Below the pieces are notes generated by a model, which saw only the letters and a list, made by a program, of their open reading frames with translations, searched no databases and was not told where the DNA came from. Shown here one piece after another: positions 1-6,170 of a DNA stretch of 11,890 nt (its first letter is position 1; every line of letters starts with the position of its first letter). Position numbers and translations under genes: made by a program. Source of the stretch: Pseudomonadota bacterium (GTDB taxonomy: Bacteria; Pseudomonadota; Alphaproteobacteria; Sphingomonadales; Sphingomonadaceae); NCBI GenBank assembly GCA_030271565.1, contig JARXKR010000064.1:1-11890 (forward strand), given 5' to 3'.

Positions 1-944
1 TGGCGCAGCGAATCGAGCACCGCGCGCTGGAATTCGGGCAATTCGTCGAGGAACAGCACGCCCAGATGTGCGAGGCTGACCTCGCCCGGCTTGACGCGCA
101 GCCCCCCGCCGACCAGCGCCGCCATCGAGGCCGAATGGTGCGGGGTGCGGAAGGGGCGGACCTGGCTGATCCGGCCGTCCAGCAGCGTCCCTGCCACCGA
201 CGAGACCATCGAGGTTTCGAGCGCCTCCGCCGGGGTAAGCCGCGGCAAAATCCCGGGCAGGCAGCTCGCCAGCAATGATTTGCCCGCGCCCGGCGGCCCG
301 ATCATCAGCAGGTTGTGTCCGCCCGCCGCCGCAATTTCGAGCGCGCGTTTGGCGCTTTCCTGGCCCTTTACCTGCTTCAGGTCCGGGCCGAAGCCCGGTT
401 CCTCGGCCACGCCCAGCGCCGGTTCGGGCAATTGCTGGGTGCCTTTGAGGTGATTGAGCAGGCTGACCAGATTGGGCGCGGCGAGGATCGGGATCCCGCT
501 CGCCCAGCGTGCCTCGCTCCCTTGCGCGGCGGGGCAGATCAGCCCCTTGTCCTGCCCGCTGGCGTGGAGCGCGGCAAGCAGCACGCCCGGCGTCGCAATG
601 ATCCGCCCGTCGAGCGCCAGTTCGCCCACCGCGATGAAATCGTGGAGCTGTTCGGCGTCGGTCACGCCCATTGCCGCGAGCAGCGCCAAGGCAATCGGCA
701 GATCGTAGTGCGAGCCTTCCTTGGGCAGATCGGCCGGCGACAGGTTGATCGTGATCCGTTTGGGCGGAAGCGACAGGCCCATCGCCGAAAGCGCGGCGTG
801 GACCCGCTCCTGGCTTTCCTTGACCGCCTTGTCGGGCAGGCCAACCACGTTGAACTTGGGCAGGCCCGGCGCGATCTGGCACTGCACTTCGACCCCGCGC
901 GCCTCCAGCCCCAGATAGGCAACCGTCTGAACCAGCGCGACCAA
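1..944 (-). CDS. comM: YifB/ComM family Mg-chelatase-like AAA+ ATPase, 5' part (C-terminus beyond left edge)
   Basis: The first 314 residues of a protein that is usually about 500 long. It begins MVALVQTVAYLGLEA. The N-terminal part (about 1-165) matches the Lon-protease-like ChlI domain, with NVVGLPDKAV at 32-41 and KEGSHYDLPIALAL at 75-88. The AAA+ domain follows, with Walker A GPPGAGKS at 216-223, the family motif FRTPHHSAS at 265-273 and Walker B GVLFLDELPEF at 295-305. The C-terminal Mg-chelatase domain lies outside the window. In Vibrio and Haemophilus, ComM is a hexameric helicase that drives branch migration during natural transformation; most bacteria carry it whether or not they are known to be competent. 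No in-frame ATG exists upstream. A TTG start at 944 is chosen because the conserved N-terminus begins there and a GGGGG ribosome binding site lies 7 nt upstream (951-955). A hairpin overlaps that site. Family assignment is very sure; the role in this organism is inferred. Confidence 0.95.
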   Translation of the reverse strand, partial: MVALVQTVAYLGLEARGVEVQCQIAPGLPKFNVVGLPDKAVKESQERVHAALSAMGLSLPPKRITINLSPADLPKEGSHYDLPIALALLAAMGVTDAEQLHDFIAVGELALDGRIIATPGVLLAALHASGQDKGLICPAAQGSEARWASGIPILAAPNLVSLLNHLKGTQQLPEPALGVAEEPGFGPDLKQVKGQESAKRALEIAAAGGHNLLMIGPPGAGKSLLASCLPGILPRLTPAEALETSMVSSVAGTLLDGRISQVRPFRTPHHSASMAALVGGGLRVKPGEVSLAHLGVLFLDELPEFQRAVLDSLR

Positions 945-952
945 GTAATGCC

Positions 953-979
953 CCCAAGTGTTAGCGCGTAATACTTGGG
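953..979 (-). promoter_or_regulatory. Hairpin/palindrome overlapping the comM ribosome binding site
   Basis: Two 11-base arms (CCCAAGTGTTA at 953-963 and TAATACTTGGG at 969-979) are separated by a GCGCG loop. They pair with a single mismatch in one orientation, which becomes a G-U pair in the plus-strand RNA. In comM mRNA the 3' arm ends in the G run that forms the ribosome binding site, so the stem could partly hide it. As DNA it could equally be a repressor operator. The structure is seen directly; a regulatory role is inference. Confidence 0.45.
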
Positions 980-1101
980 TGATGGCGCAGTCCTGCTGCG
1001 GTGTCGAGCCAATAGCACCGGAATGGCCCGGCTTAAGGGAAAGACGATCTTAACCTTTGCCATTGGCAAGCCGGTAAGGCGCTGGGGCCGAAAGGTGCAG
1101 C

Positions 1102-1803
1102 ATGCGCCGCATTGCCGTCTTTGCCTTTGTGTTGTCCGCTCTATTTGCGACGCCGGTCTGCGCGCAGATGGTGAGCGAGACCGTGACGGTTACCGAGACA
1201 GTGATCGTTGATGACGAGGGTGCCACCGATAACAGCGACAGCGGCTCTGCGCGGCTGGTCGCTTCGGCCCCCGCCGACGTTCCGCAGGGTGTCGCGAGTT
1301 TCGGCCCGTTCCGGGTGCTCGACCCGGGCCGCGCCGCGCTGGTCGATGTGACCGACGAGCGCACCCCGGCGCAGTTCGAGGCGATGCTGCGCGCCTACCC
1401 CGGGATTGCGCTGATCGAAATGATCGAATGCCCCGGCACCGAGGACGACCGCGCCAACCTGCAGCTTGGGCGGATGATCCACACGCGCGGGATCAGCACG
1501 CACGTGCCGGCGGGCGGCTCGGTCCGCTCGGGCGGGGTCGAACTGTTCCTCGCCGGCAAGACCCGCATCGCCGATCCGGGCAGCGAATTTGCGGTGCACA
1601 GCTGGGCCGACGAGGACGGACGCGAGGCGCGCGACTACGCCGCAGATGCGCCCGAGAACCGTGCCTATATCGCCTATTACGAAGAGATGGGCCTGCCCGA
1701 ACCGCAGGCGCGCGCGTTCTATGCCATGACCAATTCGGTGCCGAACGCGCAGGCGAAGTGGCTCGGTGCCGCTGATATGGCGCATTGGGTGACGCTGAAC
1801 TGA
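1102..1803 (+). CDS. Exported ClpP/crotonase-fold protein, COG3904 type, function unknown
   Basis: A 233-residue protein. The N-terminus MRRIAVFAFVLSALFATPVCA is a classical signal peptide, probably cut after Ala21, so the protein should be periplasmic. Residues 25-60 are low-complexity and rich in Thr, Val, Asp and Ser. Residues 85-231 resemble the ClpP-like predicted periplasmic proteins of COG3904: a strand IALIEMIECPG (102-112), a helix and HTRGISTHVP (127-136), then SVRSGGVELFLAGKTRIA (140-157) and FAVHSW (163-168). In the family the Ser in the 'SAC' motif and the later His occupy the positions of the ClpP Ser-His pair; here these would be Ser143 and His166. The usual flanking Cys residues are absent. 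An AAAGG site lies 6 nt before the ATG. It is divergent from comM and ends about 100 nt before rpmH. Related proteins in this order have no established substrate, and peptidase activity is unproven. Coding status is sure; the fold is fairly sure. Confidence 0.8.
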   Translation: MRRIAVFAFVLSALFATPVCAQMVSETVTVTETVIVDDEGATDNSDSGSARLVASAPADVPQGVASFGPFRVLDPGRAALVDVTDERTPAQFEAMLRAYPGIALIEMIECPGTEDDRANLQLGRMIHTRGISTHVPAGGSVRSGGVELFLAGKTRIADPGSEFAVHSWADEDGREARDYAADAPENRAYIAYYEEMGLPEPQARAFYAMTNSVPNAQAKWLGAADMAHWVTLN

Positions 1804-1814
1804 GCGAGCAGCGC

Positions 1815-1843
1815 TTGACTCGGTGAGCCCTAGCAAGTAACGG
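1815..1843 (+). promoter_or_regulatory. Candidate sigma-70-type promoter of the rpmH-rnpA-yidD-yidC cluster
   Basis: TTGACT at 1815-1820, a 17-nt spacer, then TAACGG at 1838-1843. The -35 box is close to consensus and the -10 box is weak. It lies 72 nt upstream of the rpmH GAGG ribosome binding site pair and is the only good -35 element in the gap of about 100 nt after the preceding gene. It is judged by eye only. Confidence 0.45.
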
Positions 1844-1907
1844 CCCGCCTCTGTAATCGGCCTCCGCATGGACGGTCCGTAGTCCAAAGAATTCCTGAGG
1901 TTTTGAA

Positions 1908-2042
1908 ATGAAGCGCACCTTCCAGCCCAGCAACCTTGTTCGCGCTCGTCGTCATGGCTTTCGCCTGCGTTCGTCGACGGTTGGCGGCCGCAAGGTCCTG
2001 CGCGCCCGCCGCGCCCGCGGCCGCGCCAAGCTGAGCGCCTGA
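1908..2042 (+). CDS. rpmH: 50S ribosomal protein L34
   Basis: A 44-residue, very basic protein starting MKRTFQPSNLVRARRHGF and ending RARGRAKLSA, with the invariant TVGGRKVL centre (24-31). This is the full usual length of L34, a structural protein of the large ribosomal subunit that binds 23S rRNA. GAGG at 1897-1900 is 7 nt before the ATG. It is the first gene of the conserved rpmH-rnpA-yidD-yidC series, and rnpA follows 14 nt after its stop. Identification is certain. Confidence 0.98.
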   Translation: MKRTFQPSNLVRARRHGFRLRSSTVGGRKVLRARRARGRAKLSA

Positions 2043-2056
2043 GCGAACCACCCAAA

Positions 2057-2407
2057 ATGTCCGTCCTTACCCGGCGGGCCGATTTCCTAGCCGCAAACCG
2101 GGGCCTGCGCGTGGCGCGTCCCGGTTTTGTGCTGTTGGTAAACCCCAACCTGCACCAACAGGTGCGCTTCGGGATCACCGTCACCAAGAAGATCGGCAAT
2201 GCCGTTATCCGCAACCGGATGAAGCGGCGGTTTCGCGCATTGCTGCGTGAAGCCTTGCCAGCCTTGGGCCTGCCCGCGCACGATCACGTGCTGATCGGCC
2301 GCGACGGCGGGGTCGAGCGTGACTTTGCCAAGCTGCGCGAAGAACTCACCGCCGCCCTCGCCCGCGCCGCCCAAGGCAAAGGCGATCCGCCTCGGCGGCG
2401 TAAGTGA
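2057..2407 (+). CDS. rnpA: Ribonuclease P protein component
   Basis: A 116-residue basic protein subunit of RNase P. It assists the catalytic RNA in removing 5' leaders from precursor tRNAs. The N-terminus LTRRADFLAANRG (4-16) is typical for alphaproteobacteria. Residues 37-60 hold the core RFGITVTKKIGNAVIRNR followed by MKRRFR, which includes the RNR signature (52-54). The C-terminal tail is Arg- and Lys-rich. The ATG lies 14 nt after the rpmH stop and has no clear Shine-Dalgarno site, so translation is probably coupled to rpmH. Its stop TGA (2405-2407) overlaps a GTG that opens a small bridging ORF in the following gap. Identification is certain. Confidence 0.97.
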   Translation: MSVLTRRADFLAANRGLRVARPGFVLLVNPNLHQQVRFGITVTKKIGNAVIRNRMKRRFRALLREALPALGLPAHDHVLIGRDGGVERDFAKLREELTAALARAAQGKGDPPRRRK

Positions 2408-2577
2408 AGGAAAATTGCCTCTCGCAAAGGCGCAAAGGCGCAAAGGAGCTGCGCTACCGGCCGAAGGTCGCGTTAATTTGCAGCGGCTCGGCCTTGGCGA
2501 TGCGAATGTCTGGCCAGCGGCTTCGCCGCAAGCGCAACCTCTTTGCGCCTTTGCGCCTTTGCGTGAACCCTTTTCTT
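2405..2577. repeat. Palindromic repeat element (REP/MITE-like) between rnpA and yidD
   Basis: Two perfect 23-nt inverted copies, at 2423-2445 and 2541-2563, face each other about 95 nt apart. The left arm is three tandem CGCAAAGG units (2423-2446); the right arm is the complement. Similarity extends inward (GCTGCGCT near 2448-2455 against the complement of AGCGCAAC at 2531-2538, and CCGAAG against CTTCG) and outward through A-rich flanks (GGAAAA at 2409-2414, CCTTTTC at 2569-2575). The structure would fold into one long stem in DNA or RNA. It fills most of the 196-nt rnpA-yidD gap, a junction that is usually very short. Similar CTTTGCG-type palindromes are, as I recall, dispersed in many bacterial genomes. 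I saw no other copy in this window, no transposase and no clear target-site duplication. The structure is certain; the class is inferred. Confidence 0.8.
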
Positions 2578-2603
2578 ACACCCTGCTCGATGAACCAACC
2601 CAA

Positions 2604-2813
2604 ATGAAACACCTCCTCATCCTGATCGCGCGCGGGTGGCAGCTGGGGCCTTCACGGATCCTTCCGCCGACTTGCCGCTATTCGCCGTCTTGCTCGCAAT
2701 ATGCGATTGAGGCGCTGGGCAAATATGGCGCGATTAAGGGTGGCTGGCTGGCGGTGAAACGTATACTGCGCTGCCAGCCGTGGGGCGGCCATGGCCATGA
2801 CCCGGTGCCTTGA
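2604..2813 (+). CDS. yidD: Membrane protein insertion efficiency factor YidD
   Basis: A 69-residue protein starting MKHLLILIARGWQLG. The family signature CRYSPSCSQYAIEAL is at 24-38 with Cys24 and Cys30, then YGAIKGGWLAVKRILRCQPW (41-60) with Cys57, and the usual ending GGHGHDPVP. YidD is a small inner-membrane-associated protein, probably with an amphipathic N-terminal helix, that helps YidC/Sec insert membrane proteins. The same frame stays open far upstream through the repeat into rnpA, but the conserved protein begins at this ATG. There is no Shine-Dalgarno site before it. The ATG overlaps the TGA of a small upstream ORF (ATGA at 2604-2607), suggesting coupled translation. yidC follows 50 nt after the stop. 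Confidence 0.95.
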   Translation: MKHLLILIARGWQLGPSRILPPTCRYSPSCSQYAIEALGKYGAIKGGWLAVKRILRCQPWGGHGHDPVP

Positions 2814-2863
2814 TAAGCGCCGCTGCCTTCCCATTTGAACATAAATTGACGCAGGGGCCCTGA

Positions 2864-4633
2864 GTGGACACGCAGAACTTACGCAACATGCTCCTGGCCG
2901 GTGGGCTGGCAATGGCCATCCTGTTCGGGTGGCAGAAGGTCATGGAGCACTACTATCCGGGCATGAACAAGCCGCCGGTCCCTGCGGCGGGCGCTCCTGC
3001 CGCTGGAGCCGCGCCCGCGCCGCAAGCCGCAGCCAGCGGCAAGCCGACCCGCGAGGGCGGGCTGACCGATGCCGCCGACCAGGCGCTCGAAGCCAAGGAC
3101 CTGACCACCGCGCTCAACCCCGCAACCCGCGTGCCGATTGCTGCGCCGGGCCTGTCGGGCTCGATCAACCTTGTGGGCGGAGTGGTCGATGACCTTTCGA
3201 CCAGTCGCCACACTGCTTCGGTTGAAAAGGGTGCCGGAGCGCAGCGGATATTCTCGCCCGCCGGAACCCCGGCGCAGCAGTATGCCCAGTTCGGCTGGGT
3301 CAGCCCAACCGGTCAGCCCGATCCCGCGCTGCCCGGTGCCGCGACCCAGTGGACCGTGCCTGCCGGAGCAAAGCTGACCCCGCAAACCCCGGTCGCTCTG
3401 ACCTGGGTAAATGCCGCTGGCCAGAGCTTCACCCTGACTTATGCGATCGATGCCGATTACCTGCTCACGGTCACGCAAGGCGTCAGCAACAGCGCCGCTG
3501 CGCCGCTCGTCGCTAAACCTTATGCGCAGATCGCGCGAACCGAAAAGACCGCCAGCGTCGATATCTGGAACCTCCATTCGGGTCCGTTCGGGACCTTTGA
3601 TGGCACGGTTTCGTTCGGCCCCAACTACAAGGATGTCGCAGAGACGACCCAGGTGAATAATCCGGGCAAGACCGACTGGATCGGCTTCACCGACATCTAC
3701 TGGATGAGCGCGCTGGTGCCCGACAAGAGCGGCGCGACCAGCGATTTCCGTTCGGCTGGCGGCGGGGTTTACCGCGCCGACCTGATCTATCCGCTGATCA
3801 CCGTTGCGCCGGGCCAAAGCCAGGCGCTGACGACCAAGCTGTTCGCCGGGGCCAAGGAAAGCTCGGTGCTGGACAAGTATGAGACTGCGGGTATTCCCAA
3901 GTTCGGCCTCGCGATCGACTGGGGCTGGTTCCGCTGGTTCGAAAAGCCGATTTTCGGCCTGCTCAAATTCCTGTTCGGGCTCGTCGGCAATTTCGGGGTG
4001 GCGATCATCCTGCTCACCCTGATCGTGCGCGGATTGATGTTCCCGGTGGCGCAGCGCCAGTTCAAATCGATGGCGGCGATGAAGGCGATCCAACCCAAGA
4101 TGAAGGCGATCCAGGAGCGCTACAAGGACGACAAGGCCAAGCAGCAGGAAGAGGTAATGGCGCTGTACAAGAAGGAAAAGGTCAACCCGCTGGCGGGCTG
4201 CCTGCCGATCTTCCTGCAGATCCCGGTGTTCTTCGCGCTGTACAAGGTGCTGACCTTGGCAGTCGAGATGCGCCACCAGCCGTTTGTGCTGTGGATCAGG
4301 GATCTCTCGGCGCCCGATCCGGCGCATGTGCTCAACCTGTTCGGCTACCTGCCATTCAACCCGCCAGCGTTTCTCGCAATCGGGGTGCTGGCGATCCTGC
4401 TGGGCATATCGATGTATTTCCAGTTCAAGCTCAATCCGGCGCAGATGGACCCCGCGCAGCAGCAGGTCTTCGCCTTTATGCCGTGGATCATGATGTTCGT
4501 GATGGCGCCGTTTGCGGCAGGCTTGCTGATCTACTGGATCACCTCGAACTTCCTGACGATCGGCCAACAGGCGTTCCTCTATTCACGCCACCCGCAATTG
4601 AAGGCACAAGCCGCCAAGGACAGCGGTGCCTGA
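2864..4633 (+). CDS. yidC: Membrane protein insertase YidC (Oxa1 family)
   Basis: A 589-residue inner-membrane insertase that works alone or with SecYEG to insert and fold membrane proteins. The order is: N-terminal membrane segment (about 9-23), an Ala/Pro-rich linker (about 38-65), and a large periplasmic P1 domain (to about 350). The conserved 60-kDa/Oxa1 core follows, with TM2 (about 364-392, LTLIVRGLMFP carrying Arg389 of the hydrophilic groove), a charged cytoplasmic coiled-coil hairpin (KMKAIQERYKDDKAKQQEEV), TM3 (NPLAGCLPIFLQIPVFFALY), TM4 (about 498-520) and TM5 (about 538-566, ending IYWITSNFLTIGQQ). Length is normal for Gram-negatives. A GTG start is chosen because AGGGG lies 7 nt upstream and the protein begins MDTQNLRNMLL in family style. 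The stop overlaps the engB start by 8 nt. Confidence 0.98.
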   Translation: MDTQNLRNMLLAGGLAMAILFGWQKVMEHYYPGMNKPPVPAAGAPAAGAAPAPQAAASGKPTREGGLTDAADQALEAKDLTTALNPATRVPIAAPGLSGSINLVGGVVDDLSTSRHTASVEKGAGAQRIFSPAGTPAQQYAQFGWVSPTGQPDPALPGAATQWTVPAGAKLTPQTPVALTWVNAAGQSFTLTYAIDADYLLTVTQGVSNSAAAPLVAKPYAQIARTEKTASVDIWNLHSGPFGTFDGTVSFGPNYKDVAETTQVNNPGKTDWIGFTDIYWMSALVPDKSGATSDFRSAGGGVYRADLIYPLITVAPGQSQALTTKLFAGAKESSVLDKYETAGIPKFGLAIDWGWFRWFEKPIFGLLKFLFGLVGNFGVAIILLTLIVRGLMFPVAQRQFKSMAAMKAIQPKMKAIQERYKDDKAKQQEEVMALYKKEKVNPLAGCLPIFLQIPVFFALYKVLTLAVEMRHQPFVLWIRDLSAPDPAHVLNLFGYLPFNPPAFLAIGVLAILLGISMYFQFKLNPAQMDPAQQQVFAFMPWIMMFVMAPFAAGLLIYWITSNFLTIGQQAFLYSRHPQLKAQAAKDSGA

Positions 4634-5285
4634 GGTTCTCCCCGAGACGCACGACGGCCCCGACCTGACCGAGGCCGCGCGCAAGCTGTTCTCGGGCCGG
4701 GTCGAGTTCCTCAAGAGCGCGCCCTCGCTGCAGTATCTGCCCGAGGCGACCGTGCCAGAAGTGGCCTTCGCCGGACGCTCGAACGTCGGCAAGAGCTCGC
4801 TCTTGAACGCGCTGACCGGGCGCAAGTCGATCGCGCGGGCCTCGGTCACCCCGGGGCGGACGCAGGAGCTGAACTTCTTCGAGGTCGGCGATCCGGCGGT
4901 GCTGCGGCTGGTCGATATGCCCGGCTACGGCTTTGCCAAGGCCCCAAAATCGGTGGTCAAGGAGTGGCAGCGGGTGGTCCGCGATTTCCTGCGCGGACGC
5001 GCGGTGCTCAAGCGCACGCTGGTGCTGATCGATGCGCGCCACGGCCCCAAGGATGTCGACCGCGAAATGATGGCGATGCTCGATGAGGCCGCAGTCGGTT
5101 ACCGGCTGGTGCTGACCAAGGCCGACAAGATCAAGGCGAGCGAACTGGCCGCCGCGCTGCTCGCCACCCAGACCGAAGCGCGCAAGCATTCGGCCGCCTA
5201 CCCGGTGATCCACGTGACCTCGGCCGAAAAAGGCATGGGCATCCCGGAACTACGCGCCGCAGTGCTGGGCGACGCTTCGATCTAA
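4626..5285 (+). CDS. engB: Ribosome biogenesis GTPase EngB (YihA/YsxC)
   Basis: A 219-residue TRAFAC-class GTPase needed for late 50S subunit assembly. All G motifs are present: G1 GRSNVGKSS (50-58), G2 around Thr79 in TPGRTQ, G3 DMPGYG (97-102), G4 TKAD (164-167) and G5 SAEKG (199-203). The switch region VDMPGYGFAKAP is typical for EngB. A GTG start is preferred because AAGGA lies 5 nt upstream and it overlaps the end of yidC by 8 nt, indicating coupled translation. The N-terminal extension of about 20 residues before LFSGRVEFLKSAP is common in alphaproteobacteria. An aldo/keto reductase follows 19 nt after the stop. Confidence 0.97.
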   Translation: MPEVLPETHDGPDLTEAARKLFSGRVEFLKSAPSLQYLPEATVPEVAFAGRSNVGKSSLLNALTGRKSIARASVTPGRTQELNFFEVGDPAVLRLVDMPGYGFAKAPKSVVKEWQRVVRDFLRGRAVLKRTLVLIDARHGPKDVDREMMAMLDEAAVGYRLVLTKADKIKASELAAALLATQTEARKHSAAYPVIHVTSAEKGMGIPELRAAVLGDASI

Positions 5286-5304
5286 TTCCCGCCAAAGGAA
5301 TGCC

Positions 5305-6156
5305 ATGACCGATACCGCCAAACTCGGCTCGTTCACCGTCAATCGCATGGGCTACGGCGCGATGCAGCTGGCTGGGCCGGGGGTGTTCGGCCCGCCGCGC
5401 GATGCCGATGTGGCCCGCGCGGTGCTGCGCGAAGCGGTTGCAAGCGGGGTCAACCACATCGACACCAGCGATTATTACGGGCCCTATGTGGTCAACGAGC
5501 TGATCGCCGAGGCGCTGCATCCCTATCCCGACGATCTGGTGCTGGTGACCAAGATCGGCGGTCGGCGCGATAACAAGGGCCGCTGGCTGCCCGCGTTCGG
5601 TGCCGACGAAATGACTGCAGCGGTGCATGACAACCTGCGCCGCCTGAAGCTCGACGTGCTCGACGTGGTCAACCTGCGGCTGATGTTCTCGCATCTCGGA
5701 CCGGCCGAGGGCTCGCTCGAGGCAGAGCTGACCACGCTCGCCGAATTGCAGCAGCAGGGGCTGATCAAGCACATCGGGATCAGCAACGTCACCCCCGCGC
5801 AGCTCGTGGAGGCGCGCTCGATGGCCGAAATCGTCTGCGTGCAGAACGCCTACAACATCGCCCACCGCGAGGACGATGCCATGGTCGCCGCGCTGGGTGC
5901 AGCGGGGATCGCCTATGTCCCGTTCTTCCCGCTTGGCGGGTTCAGCCCGCTGCAAAGCGCCGCGCTCGACGCAGTAGCCGCCGATGCGGCGGTGACGCCG
6001 ATGCAAGTTGCGCTCGCCTGGCTGCTCCAGCACGCGCCCAATATCCTGCTGATACCCGGCACATCGTCGCTCGGACACCTGCGCGAAAATCTCGCCGCGG
6101 CTGATTTGGTGCTGACGCCCGAGGCAATCGCCACGCTCGATGGCATCGCCGGCTGA
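5305..6156 (+). CDS. Aldo/keto reductase, YdbC/PdxI type (possible pyridoxal reductase)
   Basis: A 283-residue NADPH-dependent aldo/keto reductase with a TIM-barrel fold, cytoplasmic. Asp53 and Tyr58 are in NHIDTSDYYGP (50-60), and Lys83 in VLVTKIGGRR (79-88). At the position of the usual catalytic His the sequence reads DVVNLRLMF (120-128), so Asn123 replaces it. The cofactor region is IPGTSSLGHLREN (250-262). From memory, the block NRMGYGAMQLAGPGVFGPPR, the DVVNLR substitution, VCVQNAYNIAHR and YVPFFPLGGF are all features of E. coli YdbC, later named PdxI, which reduces pyridoxal to pyridoxine. A related activity is likely but not proven. AAAGGA lies 5 nt before the ATG. It may be co-transcribed with engB (19-nt gap). 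It ends one base from the stop of the opposing gene. Confidence 0.88.
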   Translation: MTDTAKLGSFTVNRMGYGAMQLAGPGVFGPPRDADVARAVLREAVASGVNHIDTSDYYGPYVVNELIAEALHPYPDDLVLVTKIGGRRDNKGRWLPAFGADEMTAAVHDNLRRLKLDVLDVVNLRLMFSHLGPAEGSLEAELTTLAELQQQGLIKHIGISNVTPAQLVEARSMAEIVCVQNAYNIAHREDDAMVAALGAAGIAYVPFFPLGGFSPLQSAALDAVAADAAVTPMQVALAWLLQHAPNILLIPGTSSLGHLRENLAAADLVLTPEAIATLDGIAG

Positions 6157-6170
6157 GTTAGAAACCCAGC
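6152..6170. other. Imperfect hairpin spanning both convergent stop codons
   Basis: GCTGAGTT (6152-6159) and AACCCAGC (6163-6170) form an 8-bp stem with one mismatch and a 3-nt loop. It covers the TGA of the aldo/keto reductase and the TAA of the phosphodiesterase, which are separated by one base. No U tract follows on either strand, so it is not a standard intrinsic terminator. It might weakly stabilise both transcript ends, or be chance. Confidence 0.25.

Noticed and set aside
1804..1907. A replication origin near rpmH
   Set aside because: No DnaA boxes (TTATCCACA-like) or AT-rich unwinding region seen, and no dnaA nearby. In alphaproteobacteria the origin is usually elsewhere.
2423..2446. 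Tandem CGCAAAGG units as a possible CRISPR or short tandem repeat array
   Set aside because: Only three 8-bp units with no spacers, and mirrored by an inverted copy; a palindromic element explains it better.
2319..2813. A long N-terminal extension of YidD reaching back into rnpA
   Set aside because: The extension is frame-shifted rnpA plus repeat sequence. The YidD family starts at MKHLLILIARGW, so the ATG at 2604 is preferred.
2879..4567. Very long open frame (562 codons) on the minus strand inside yidC
   Set aside because: It is antisense to the unmistakable yidC gene. The translation is Arg/His/Gln-rich without domains, as expected for a shadow frame in GC-rich DNA.
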